From Wenjunlia vitaminophila DSM 41686 (GTDB taxonomy: Bacteria > Actinomycetota > Actinomycetes > Streptomycetales > Streptomycetaceae): DNA of 64,000 nt. Both the position numbers and the translations under genes were made by a program. Position 1 is the first letter of the stretch. The number at the start of each line of letters is the position of its first letter. Location of the stretch: the NCBI RefSeq assembly GCF_000380165.1, contig NZ_KB904655.1, positions 53,321 to 117,320 on the forward strand, written 5' to 3'. The notes below the pieces were generated by a model, which was given only the letters and a program-made list of their open reading frames with translations, was not told the origin of the DNA and made no database searches. This document shows, piece by piece, positions 55,025 to 62,720 of this stretch.

Positions 55025-56755
55025 TCACCTGGTGGAGCGTGCCGCCCGCAACAGCTCCTCGGCGTGCGCCCGGCCGAGCTCCGAGTCCTCAAGGCCGGCC
55101 AGCATCCGGGACAGTTCACGGACCCGGTCCTCGCCGTCCATCACCCGCACTCCGCTGCGGGTGACCGACCCCTCACTGGTCTTCACCACCACCAGGTGCC
55201 GGTCGGCGAACGCCGCCACCTGCGGCAGATGGGTGACCACCACCACCTGGGCGGTCCTGGCCAGCCTCGCCAGCCGCCGCCCCACCTCCACCGCGGCCTT
55301 GCCACCCACCCCGGCGTCCACCTCGTCGAACAGGTAGGTGGGCACCGGGTCCGACCCAGCGAACACCACCTCCACGGCGAGCATCACCCGGGACAGCTCA
55401 CCGCCGGACGCGCCCTTGGCCACCGGCCTGGGGACCGCCCCCGGGTGCGGAGCGAGCTGCACCTCCACCTCGTCCACCCCGTGCGGACCGAACGCCACCG
55501 GCCGGCCGCCCACGGCGAGACCGTCCGGGGCCGGGGACTGCCGCACCGCCACCGACACCCGTGCGTGCGGCATCGCCAACTCGGCCAACTCCGCGGTGAC
55601 GGCCCGCCCGAACCGCTCCGCCGCCGCGCCGCGCGCCGCGCTCACCTCGCCGGCCAACTCCGCCAGCTCCGCGCGCAGCGCGTCCCGTTCCGCGGTCAAC
55701 TCGGCGATCCGGTCGTCGTCACCCTCGAGTTCACCCAGCCGCGCCGCGCTGTTCTCGGCCCAGTCCAGCACCGCGGCGACGTCGTCACCGTACTTGCGGG
55801 TCAGGTGGGCCAGCACGGCGCGCCGCTCCTCCACCGCGGCCAGCCGCAGCGGGTCCGCGTCCAGGCTCGAGGAGTACCCGGCCAGCTCCGCCGCCACGTC
55901 CGTCAACAAGTAGCCGACCTCGCCCAGCCGCTCCGCCAGCGCGGCCAGCACCGGGTCGTGCGCCCGCTCCGCCTCCAGCGCCCGCCGCGCCCCCGCGACC
56001 AGCGCGTTGGCGTCCACCCCCGCCGGGTCCTCCGGGTCGCCGAACAACGCCGCGTGCGCCGCCCGCGCCGCCGACGCCAACGACTCCGCGTGGCGGAGCC
56101 GCTCAGCCTCGGCCGCGAGCTCCTCGTCCTCCCCGGCCCGCGGCTCCGCGGCGGCGATCTCCTCGAGGCCGAACCGCAGCAGGTCCGCCTCCTGGGCCCG
56201 CTCCCTGGCCCGGGTGGTCAACTCGTCGAGCCGGGCCACGACCTCGCGCAGCCGGCGGTACCCGCGGGCGTACGCCGCCAACGGCTTGGCCACCGCCTCC
56301 CCCGCGTACCGGTCGAGCGCCTGCCGCTGCCTCGCCGGACGGAGCAGGCCCTGCTGGTCGGTCTGGCCGTGCACCGCCACCAGTTCCTCCCCCAGCTCGG
56401 CCAGGAGCCCCACCGGCACGGACCGGCCCCCCAGGTGCGCCCTCGACCGTCCCTCGGCGGAGACCGTACGGCTCACCAACAGCGCGCCCTCGTCCAGCTC
56501 ACCACCGGCCTCGGCCACCCGGGCCGCCAACGGCGAGTCCTCGCCGAGTTCCACGCGCCCCTCGACCACTGCGGCCTTGGCGCCGACCCGCACCAGACCG
56601 GCGTCCGCCCGCCCGCCGAGCAACAGCCCCAGGCTGGTGACCACCATCGTCTTGCCCGCGCCGGTCTCCCCGGTGACCGCGGTGAACCCAGGCGAGAGCT
56701 CAACCACGGCGTCGTCGATGACCCCGAGCGACCGTATGCGCATCTCCGAAAGCAC
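55025..56755 (-). CDS. recN: DNA repair protein RecN
   Basis: The 576-residue SMC-like protein has an N-terminal Walker A GETGAGKT (about 29-36), long coiled-coil arms of Ala/Glu/Arg-rich helices (about 160-380), and a C-terminal signature KGASGGELSRVMLAVE followed by Walker B TYLFDEVDAGVGG. It helps join and repair double-strand breaks. GTG 56755 gives the family start MLSEMRIRSLGVIDDA; no ribosome site is present, and a TATATAGG -10-like element ends a few bases before it, so it may be leaderless. NADK lies 42 bases upstream. Confidence 0.96.
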   Translation of the reverse strand: MLSEMRIRSLGVIDDAVVELSPGFTAVTGETGAGKTMVVTSLGLLLGGRADAGLVRVGAKAAVVEGRVELGEDSPLAARVAEAGGELDEGALLVSRTVSAEGRSRAHLGGRSVPVGLLAELGEELVAVHGQTDQQGLLRPARQRQALDRYAGEAVAKPLAAYARGYRRLREVVARLDELTTRARERAQEADLLRFGLEEIAAAEPRAGEDEELAAEAERLRHAESLASAARAAHAALFGDPEDPAGVDANALVAGARRALEAERAHDPVLAALAERLGEVGYLLTDVAAELAGYSSSLDADPLRLAAVEERRAVLAHLTRKYGDDVAAVLDWAENSAARLGELEGDDDRIAELTAERDALRAELAELAGEVSAARGAAAERFGRAVTAELAELAMPHARVSVAVRQSPAPDGLAVGGRPVAFGPHGVDEVEVQLAPHPGAVPRPVAKGASGGELSRVMLAVEVVFAGSDPVPTYLFDEVDAGVGGKAAVEVGRRLARLARTAQVVVVTHLPQVAAFADRHLVVVKTSEGSVTRSGVRVMDGEDRVRELSRMLAGLEDSELGRAHAEELLRAARSTR

Positions 56756-56763
56756 AGGAGGAG

Positions 56764-56773
56764 CCTATATAGG
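56764..56773. promoter_or_regulatory. CCTATATAGG palindrome at the recN start
   Basis: A perfect 10-base palindrome overlaps the likely -10 (TATATA/TATAGG) just upstream of GTG 56755. It does not fit the actinobacterial SOS consensus well, so it is either a promoter core or an operator. Confidence 0.4.
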
Positions 56774-56797
56774 TTCCGGTCCCCCGCGCCCGGCCCC

Positions 56798-57691
56798 CTA
56801 ACCGGCCGCCCCCCGCCAGCCCGCGACCGGGAGGGCGAACTTGGCGACCAGCCGGTCGGTGAACGGCAGGTGGTGCAGGCGCGCCAGCCGGACCGGCGTG
56901 GCGCCCCGCCGCACCTCGACCCTGGCACCCACCGGCAGCGTGGTGGTCCGCCGGCCGTCGCACCACAGCACCCCGTGGTGCCCGCTCTCCTTCACCTCGA
57001 CGGCCAGTACCGAGCGCGGGGAGGTCAACAGCGGCTTGGAGAACAGGGCGTGCGCGCTGTTCGGCACCAGCAGCAGGGCCTCGACCTCGGGCCACACGAC
57101 CGGCCCCCCGGCGGAGAACGCGTACGCGGTGGAGCCGGTCGGGGTGGCACACACCACACCGTCACAGCCGAAGCCGGACAGCGGACGGCCGTCCACCTCG
57201 ATGACCACCTCGAGCATCCGTTCCCGGGCGGCCTTCTCCACCGACGCCTCGTTGAGTGCCCAGTCGGTGTGGCAGACCCGGCCGTCGGTGCGCACCACGA
57301 CGTCGATCGTCATCCGTTCCTCGACGTCGTACGAGCGGGTCACCACCCGGTCCACGACCTTGTCCAGGTCGTCCCGTTCCGCCTCGGCGAGGAAACCGAC
57401 CCGGCCCAGGTTCACCCCGAGCATGGGCACCCCCGAGGCGTGGGCGAGCTCCGCGCCGCGCAGCAGGGTGCCGTCCCCGCCGAGCACCACCAGCAGCTCA
57501 CAGCCGTCCGCGGCGTGCGGCTCGGCCGTCACCCGCTCCACCCCCGCGGGCAGCGCCAGGTCCACGGCCTCCTCGGCGGGCAGCCGTACCCTTATCCCGG
57601 CCCGCAACAAGCCCTGCACCACCCGGTCGGCGCTGCGAATCGCGGCCGGCCGGCCGGTGTGGGTCAACAGGAATACGGTGCGCTCGCTCAC
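56798..57691 (-). CDS. nadK: NAD kinase
   Basis: The 297-residue enzyme phosphorylates NAD to NADP. The family motif GGDGTLL occurs at about residues 71-77, with NLGRVGFLAEA and the glycine-rich CATPTGSTAYAFSAGGP region later. GTG 57691 overlaps the tlyA stop codon (GTGA), so translation is coupled. recN follows 42 bases after its stop. Confidence 0.95.
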   Translation of the reverse strand: MSERTVFLLTHTGRPAAIRSADRVVQGLLRAGIRVRLPAEEAVDLALPAGVERVTAEPHAADGCELLVVLGGDGTLLRGAELAHASGVPMLGVNLGRVGFLAEAERDDLDKVVDRVVTRSYDVEERMTIDVVVRTDGRVCHTDWALNEASVEKAARERMLEVVIEVDGRPLSGFGCDGVVCATPTGSTAYAFSAGGPVVWPEVEALLLVPNSAHALFSKPLLTSPRSVLAVEVKESGHHGVLWCDGRRTTTLPVGARVEVRRGATPVRLARLHHLPFTDRLVAKFALPVAGWRGAAG

Positions 57692-58494
57692 TGGGGCCCC
57701 TCCGCAACAGCACGGTCCACATCCGCCGGATCCACCGTCGGCGCTCCGGCGCACAGCCACAGAAAGTACTCGACGTTCCCGGACGGTCCCGGGAGCGGAC
57801 TCGCCACCACCTGGCGCACACCCAGGCCCAGTTGCGCCGCCTGCTCCGCGACGGTGCGCACCGCCTCCGCCCGCAGCTCCGGGCTGCGCACCACGCCTCC
57901 GCTGCCCAGCCGCTCCCTGCCGACCTCGAACTGCGGCTTGACCATCAGCACCAGGTCCGCGTCGGGCCTGGCGCAGCGGACCAGCGCGGGCAGCACCAGG
58001 CCCAGCGGGATGAACGACAGGTCACCGACGACCAGGTCGACCAGCTCTCCTTCGAGCTGCTCGGGGGTCAGCTCCCGGACGTTGGTGCGGTCCCGCACGG
58101 TGACCCGTGGGTCGTTCCGCAGTGACCAGGCGAGCTGCCCGTACCCCACGTCGACGGCGACCACGTGGCCGGCTCCGTGGCGCAGCAGCACGTCGGTGAA
58201 GCCACCGGTGGAGGCGCCCGCGTCCAGGCAGCGCCGGCCCCGGACGGTCAGACCGCGGGGCCCGAACGCGGCGAGGGCGCCGGCGAGCTTGTGCCCGCCC
58301 CGCGAGACGTATCCGGGGTCGCCCCGGTCGTCCGCGACGACGACCGCCGCGCCGGTGTCCACCTGGGTTGCGGGCTTGGTGGCGGTGGTGCCGCCGACGG
58401 TGACCCGCCGGGCGGCGATCAACTGGGTTGCGTGCTCCCGGGAACGCGCGAGTCCGCGCCGCACCAGCTCCGCGTCGAGTCGGCGTCGTGCCAC
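57688..58494 (-). CDS. tlyA: TlyA-family rRNA (cytidine-2'-O)-methyltransferase
   Basis: The 268-residue protein begins with an S4 RNA-binding domain (RRLDAELVRRGLARSREHATQLI), then has an FtsJ-type methyltransferase fold with SRGGHKLAGALAAFG, the SAM-binding LDAGASTGGFTDVLL, and VKPQFEVGRE. TlyA methylates 16S and 23S rRNA, a determinant of capreomycin susceptibility in mycobacteria. GTG 58494 has AGGAGC about ten bases upstream. It lies between a small unknown gene and nadK in one operon. Confidence 0.93.
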   Translation of the reverse strand: MARRRLDAELVRRGLARSREHATQLIAARRVTVGGTTATKPATQVDTGAAVVVADDRGDPGYVSRGGHKLAGALAAFGPRGLTVRGRRCLDAGASTGGFTDVLLRHGAGHVVAVDVGYGQLAWSLRNDPRVTVRDRTNVRELTPEQLEGELVDLVVGDLSFIPLGLVLPALVRCARPDADLVLMVKPQFEVGRERLGSGGVVRSPELRAEAVRTVAEQAAQLGLGVRQVVASPLPGPSGNVEYFLWLCAGAPTVDPADVDRAVAEGPQ

Positions 58495-58501
58495 GTGGTG
58501 T

Positions 58502-58996
58502 TCAGCTCCTGTTCGGGGTGGGCCCGGGAGGCGGGTCGAGCGCGGCGAGGATGCCGCGCAGGGACTGGTGCACATCTTCGTACACCCCGACGTTCCCCGC
58601 TGCCCGCGCCAGTCGCCCCAGCACGGCGTCCACCTCGGCGTTGCCGGTCGCCCCCGGCTCAGGGGGGAGCCCGGCGTCCCGGACGTCGTCTCCTTCGGTA
58701 TCCACGCCCTCTTCTACGTGCGAGTCCGTTCCGACGTTCCCCGACCGGGAAGCCCCGTCACCAGCCCCCGGACGGTCCTCCCCCGCTGGACCCGGGGGCG
58801 CACCCGTGGTGCCACGCACGATGCCCCACTCCTTCCCTTCGGACCCCGTGGGCCCGGACTCCGTCGCCACCCGGTGCCCGCCGGCCCCCTCCGGGGAACC
58901 GCGGCCTCCCGGAGTCGAACAGCGCACCCGGACCACACCGATCACGTGCTCGACCACCTCTCCGCGGCGTGTCGGCGCCGCCGCCGCGGTGGTCAC
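58502..58996 (-). CDS. Unknown protein upstream of tlyA
   Basis: The 164-residue protein is mostly disordered and acidic, but its last 45 residues (EVDAVLGRLARAAGNVGVYEDVHQSLRGILAALD) form a conserved-looking helical segment seen upstream of tlyA in other actinomycetes. No function is known. GTG 58996 has GGGG seven bases upstream; GTG 59056 would extend the protein but run into the promoter of the divergent SCP2 gene. It is seven bases from tlyA. Confidence 0.6.
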   Translation of the reverse strand: MTTAAAAPTRRGEVVEHVIGVVRVRCSTPGGRGSPEGAGGHRVATESGPTGSEGKEWGIVRGTTGAPPGPAGEDRPGAGDGASRSGNVGTDSHVEEGVDTEGDDVRDAGLPPEPGATGNAEVDAVLGRLARAAGNVGVYEDVHQSLRGILAALDPPPGPTPNRS

Positions 58997-59085
58997 GACG
59001 CTACCCCGTCCATCCCCGAGCAGCGGCGCACCCTGGGGTACCGTCGATCGCGTCACCCACCTCGACGCCCGGGAGCCCCGCAGCC

Positions 59086-59430
59086 ATGGCCACCCTCGAC
59101 GAGTGCCGTGCCGCGCTCGACCAGCTCGCCGAGAACCTCTCCCGCGCCCAGGGGGACGTACACCGCGCCGCCGCCCTCGACCGCTCGCTGAGCTGCCTGA
59201 TCACCGACCTCGACGTCGTGTTCGTGGGTCGGCTCTCCCAAGGACGCCTCCAGGGTGTGGCGCTGGCCGAGACACCCGAGCAGGGCGCGGAGATCCGGTT
59301 GGCGCTGAGCGGCGACGACCTGGTGGCGCTGGTCGCCGGCGACCTTCCGTTCGCCCAGGCGTGGGCCAGTGGTCGGGTGCAGCTCCAGGCGGGGTTCCGG
59401 GACCTGCTGAGGCTCCGTTCGCTGCTGTGA
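59086..59430 (+). CDS. SCP2 sterol-binding domain protein
   Basis: The 114-residue protein is a stand-alone SCP2-like domain (about residues 20-110): LITDLDVVFVGRLSQGRLQGV and DDLVALVAGDLPFAQAWASGRVQLQA, where the family helix-sheet fold shapes a hydrophobic pocket for lipids. A role in lipid transfer is inferred from the fold. ATG 59086 begins the match; TACCGT upstream may be its -10. It is divergent from the gene ending at 58502 and convergent with the HAD gene. Confidence 0.8.
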   Translation: MATLDECRAALDQLAENLSRAQGDVHRAAALDRSLSCLITDLDVVFVGRLSQGRLQGVALAETPEQGAEIRLALSGDDLVALVAGDLPFAQAWASGRVQLQAGFRDLLRLRSLL

Positions 59431-59554
59431 CCTCGCCGCCGGCCCCGCCAGCGGCGTCCGGCCAACCCCGGTGCCCCAGCTCACCCACCGACCCGGCCGA
59501 CCAATCCGGTGCCCAGGCTGCCCCACCCTGCCAGGCCGAGCGCCCACCCGTACA

Positions 59555-59578
59555 CCGCTCACGGCTCACCGTGAGCGG
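59555..59578. terminator. Bidirectional terminator
   Basis: A perfect 10-base-pair stem (59555-59564 with 59569-59578) with a CTCA loop lies one base from the HAD stop codon and separates it from the convergent SCP2 gene. Confidence 0.8.
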
Positions 59579-59579
59579 C

Positions 59580-60587
59580 TCACCGTCCGAGCCTGGACAG
59601 CGCCTCGTCGGCCGACGGCCGCTCCCCCTCCGCCGACCAGGCTGCCCCGCACAGCGCGCGCAGCCCGTCGACCGGCTCCCCCCGCCCGGACAGGACCAAC
59701 GCACCCTGCCGGACCGACGCCGTCCACCCTCCGCAGGCGAACTCCGAGCCGGACCGCACGGACACCTCCGGCTGCGGCACCAGCAACCCCCGCAGATCGG
59801 CCGCCACATACGTCGGCCGGTGCTCGGGCGGCGCGGCCAGGAGGTCCGCCGCGGTGCAGACCCCGGTCAGCACCAGCAGGCTGTCCACCCCACCGACGTG
59901 GGCACCCTCGATGTCGGTGTCCAGGCGGTCCCCCACCACCAACGGGTGTCGTGCCCCGGTCCGCAGGATCGTCTCCCGGTGCATCGGCGGCAGCGGCTTC
60001 CCCGCGATCTGCGGGTCCACCCCGGTGGTGGTCCGCACCACCTGCACCAACGTCCCGTTGCCCGGCGCGATCCCCCGCGCCGTGGGCACCGTCACATCGG
60101 TGTTCGACGCGAAGAACGGAACGCCCCGCCCCACCGCGAACGACGCCTCGGCGAGCTGCTCCCACCCCACCGACGGCGCGAACCCCATCACCACGGCGGC
60201 TGGGTCCTGCTCCGCCGACGTGACCGCGCGCAGCCCCCGCTCCTCCAGCGCCCGCAGCAGCCCCTCACCGCCCACCACGAGCACCGGCGCGCCCACGCCC
60301 ACCTGTTCGGCGATCAGCCGTGCCACCGCCTGCGCCGACGTGATCACGTCATCCGCCGCCGTCGGGACACCCAACCGCGTGAGGTGCTCGGCCACGGCCT
60401 GCGGGGTCCGCGAGGCGTTGTTGGTCACGTAGGCCAGGTGCATCCCCGCCCCGCGCGCGTCCGCGAGCGCGTCCACGGCGTGGTCCACCGCCGTCGCCCC
60501 CCGGTACACCACCCCGTCGAGATCCAGCAGCGCGGTGTCGTACCTCTCGCACAGGGCGACAGCGCTGCCGCCCGGTCTGGTCCGCAT
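59580..60587 (-). CDS. HAD-superfamily phosphatase (NagD/PGP type, subclass IIA)
   Basis: The 335-residue protein has the HAD motif LLDLDGVVYRG with nucleophile Asp22 and acid/base Asp24, motif II VTNNAS, the C2-type cap (about 85-200) and motif IV VVGDRLDTDIEGA. This NagD-like subclass includes 2-phosphoglycolate and p-nitrophenyl phosphatases. A C-terminal extension of about 70 residues has no clear similarity. ATG 60587 has GAGGAG about ten bases upstream. It is divergent from the DUF1015 gene by about 120 bases. Confidence 0.88.
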   Translation of the reverse strand: MRTRPGGSAVALCERYDTALLDLDGVVYRGATAVDHAVDALADARGAGMHLAYVTNNASRTPQAVAEHLTRLGVPTAADDVITSAQAVARLIAEQVGVGAPVLVVGGEGLLRALEERGLRAVTSAEQDPAAVVMGFAPSVGWEQLAEASFAVGRGVPFFASNTDVTVPTARGIAPGNGTLVQVVRTTTGVDPQIAGKPLPPMHRETILRTGARHPLVVGDRLDTDIEGAHVGGVDSLLVLTGVCTAADLLAAPPEHRPTYVAADLRGLLVPQPEVSVRSGSEFACGGWTASVRQGALVLSGRGEPVDGLRALCGAAWSAEGERPSADEALSRLGR

Positions 60588-60695
60588 CCTCAGCCCACTC
60601 CTCACCGGCGCCGCACACCACGGCGCATAGCCGGCAACGCCCCTGGCGCACCGCTTCCCGTTCTTCCCACCAATTCTCGTCCGTCCCCGGACGCG

Positions 60696-60701
60696 TAACA
60701 T
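60696..60701 (+). promoter_or_regulatory. -10 element of the DUF1015 gene
   Basis: TAACAT lies six bases before GTG 60708 with no ribosome site, which fits a leaderless transcript. The -35 is unclear. Confidence 0.45.
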
Positions 60702-60707
60702 CACAGG

Positions 60708-61988
60708 GTGACGACGACCGACAAGGCGGAGCGGAACACCACCGGACTCTCGTTGCGACCCTTCCGTGGCCTGCGCTACGACCCCGACCGGGTCAGCAGC
60801 CTGGCGGCGGTGACCTCGCCACCCTACGACGTGGTCGTCCGCCCGGAGGGGGTCCGCCACCTCCAGACCGCGGACCCGCACAACGTGGTGCGGCTGATCC
60901 TGCCCACCGGCGAACACCCCCGGGACGGACACCAACTCGCCGCCCGCACCCTGCGCCAGTGGCAGGCCGACGGCATCCTCGTCCCCGACCCGGAGCCCGC
61001 CCTCTACGTCTACGAACAGCGGACCGACGACACCCTGCAACGCGGGGTCATCGGAGGTCTCGCCCTCGACGGCGCCGTCCTGCCGCACGAGAACGTCATG
61101 CCCGGCGTCGTGGCCGACCGGGCGGACCTGATGCGCGCCACCGCGGCGAACCTCGAACCCCTGCTGCTGGCCTACCGCGGCAGCCCCGGCATGGCCACCG
61201 CGCTGGCCGTCGAACGCACCGCGGGGCACGCTCCCCTGTTCACCACCACGACCGAGGACGGCGTCCAACACCGCCTGTGGGCCGTCACCCACCCCCGGGA
61301 GATCGCTTCCATCACCGCGGAACTCACCGGCCACCAGGCGCTGATCGCCGACGGCCACCACCGGTGGGCCACCTACCAGCGGCTACGTCGCGACCACCCT
61401 TCGCCTTCCCCGTGGGACTTCGGTCTTGTCCTCCTGGTCGACAGCGCCCGGTACCCGCTGCGGGTACGCGCCATCCACCGGGTGGTGCGACACCTGCCGG
61501 TGCCCGACGCCCTCGCCGCGCTCGACGGCGTGTTCCGGGTGCGCCCCCTGCCAGGTCCGCTCGACGACGCACTGGCGGAACTGGCCGTGGCCGCCGGGAG
61601 GGGCAACGCCTTCCTCCTCGCCGGCGACGGCAGCTACCACCTGCTCACCTCCCCGGACCCCGCGGCCCTGCGGGACGCCGTCCCCGCCGGCCCACCCGAG
61701 TCCTGGCGCCGCCTGGACGCCACCGTGCTGCACCGGCTGCTGCTGGACCGGGTCTGGGGAATCCCCGACTCCCCCGACCGCGTCGGCTACCTGCACAATG
61801 CCACGGCGGCCGAACAGCAGGCGGCCCAGCACAAGGGCTGCGCCGTGCTCATGCACCCGGTCGAGGAGGACGTGGTGCGCGAACTCGCCGAGCAGGGCGT
61901 GATGATGCCCCACAAGTCCACCTCGTTCGGTCCCAAACCCGCGAGCGGGCTGGTCCTGCGCAGCCTGGAGTTGGACCAGGTGTTCTGA
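60708..61988 (+). CDS. DUF1015 protein
   Basis: The 426-residue protein matches DUF1015. It starts LSLRPFRGLRYDPDRV, with SPPYDVV and HNVVRLILP, and contains ADGHHRWATYQRL near the middle, reminiscent of the DGHHR motif of ParB-like SerK/SbnI serine kinases, so nucleotide-dependent chemistry is possible. No experimental function for the family is known to me. GTG 60708 is leaderless. It is divergent from the HAD phosphatase gene and convergent with the PPOX gene. Confidence 0.87.
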   Translation: MTTTDKAERNTTGLSLRPFRGLRYDPDRVSSLAAVTSPPYDVVVRPEGVRHLQTADPHNVVRLILPTGEHPRDGHQLAARTLRQWQADGILVPDPEPALYVYEQRTDDTLQRGVIGGLALDGAVLPHENVMPGVVADRADLMRATAANLEPLLLAYRGSPGMATALAVERTAGHAPLFTTTTEDGVQHRLWAVTHPREIASITAELTGHQALIADGHHRWATYQRLRRDHPSPSPWDFGLVLLVDSARYPLRVRAIHRVVRHLPVPDALAALDGVFRVRPLPGPLDDALAELAVAAGRGNAFLLAGDGSYHLLTSPDPAALRDAVPAGPPESWRRLDATVLHRLLLDRVWGIPDSPDRVGYLHNATAAEQQAAQHKGCAVLMHPVEEDVVRELAEQGVMMPHKSTSFGPKPASGLVLRSLELDQVF

Positions 61989-62060
61989 GCCCTCGCCCCC
62001 GGTGTGCTGTCACACGAGTGTCACCAACGGGTGGCTGTGACCGACACGGTCCCGAGGCGC

Positions 62061-62519
62061 CTAGCCGTTCACGTCAAGCGCCGTTCCGTAGAGCCGACTC
62101 ACCTTGAGCCGGATGACCACCCGGCGCTCGGCGACCAACTGCTCCAGGAACGCGTCTTCGTCCTCCGGCTTCGCGGCCTCCGGGATCATCGCGAGCAGCT
62201 CCCGCCCAACCGCGTCACCCGGGACGGTCGTGATCTCGGAGACCTCGGCCTCGCCCTCGGCGACGGCGAAGGACCACACGTCACCACCCGACACATGGAG
62301 GGCCGCACGCGGGTCGCGCCGCAGGTGCCTGACCTTGACGCGGTCCGCCGTGGTGGAGAGCCGCACGATGCGGGCCTCGGGGTCCCAGCCGTAGAGCATG
62401 GTGGTCAGGTGGGGATGACCACTGCGCTTGTTGGTGGCGAGGGTACCGAACTGCTGCCTGCCCAACAGGTCCGAGAGAGCATCGTCGGACAGGGCGCGAG
62501 GGGTGGGACCTTGTGTCAT
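62061..62519 (-). CDS. PPOX-class flavin/F420-dependent oxidoreductase-like protein
   Basis: The 152-residue protein has the split-barrel fold of pyridoxamine 5'-phosphate oxidase-like proteins: FGTLATNKRSGHPHLTTMLYGWD, VRLSTTADRVKVRHLRRDPRAALHV and EGEAEVSEI. Relatives in actinobacteria bind F420 or FMN; the cofactor cannot be assigned here. ATG 62519 is the preferred start; GTG 62543 is possible. It has a weak, distant ribosome site (GGAAG). Confidence 0.8.
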   Translation of the reverse strand: MTQGPTPRALSDDALSDLLGRQQFGTLATNKRSGHPHLTTMLYGWDPEARIVRLSTTADRVKVRHLRRDPRAALHVSGGDVWSFAVAEGEAEVSEITTVPGDAVGRELLAMIPEAAKPEDEDAFLEQLVAERRVVIRLKVSRLYGTALDVNG

Positions 62520-62627
62520 GGCATGGGTAACTTCCGCGGGCACGGCGGCATTCCACGGCGTCCGAGAAACCCGCCGTCAACGCTCGCGACAGACCCCGTC
62601 CGCCGGCACCCGCGCCGGACCAAACGC

Positions 62628-62663
62628 ATCAGGGGCGCTCCCCGAACGGAGAACGCCCCTGAT
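62628..62663. terminator. Terminator downstream of the TPR gene
   Basis: A 10-base-pair perfect stem (62628-62637 with 62654-62663) with a smaller CCG/CGG inner stem lies about 60 bases beyond the TPR gene stop on the minus strand. Confidence 0.75.
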
Positions 62664-62720
62664 CCTGCTGCCCCGGTCCGTCACACCCCACGTCCGACGC
62701 CCGTCCCCGTCGTCAAGGGG

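Noticed and set aside
54962..59191. Very long open frame on the plus strand antisense to recN, nadK and tlyA
   Set aside because: It lacks protein-like composition and lies opposite well-supported genes; it is a by-product of high G+C content.
62521..62535. GGGTAA near the PPOX gene as another SigB-type promoter
   Set aside because: It points the wrong way for that gene and lacks a GNNT element at the right distance.
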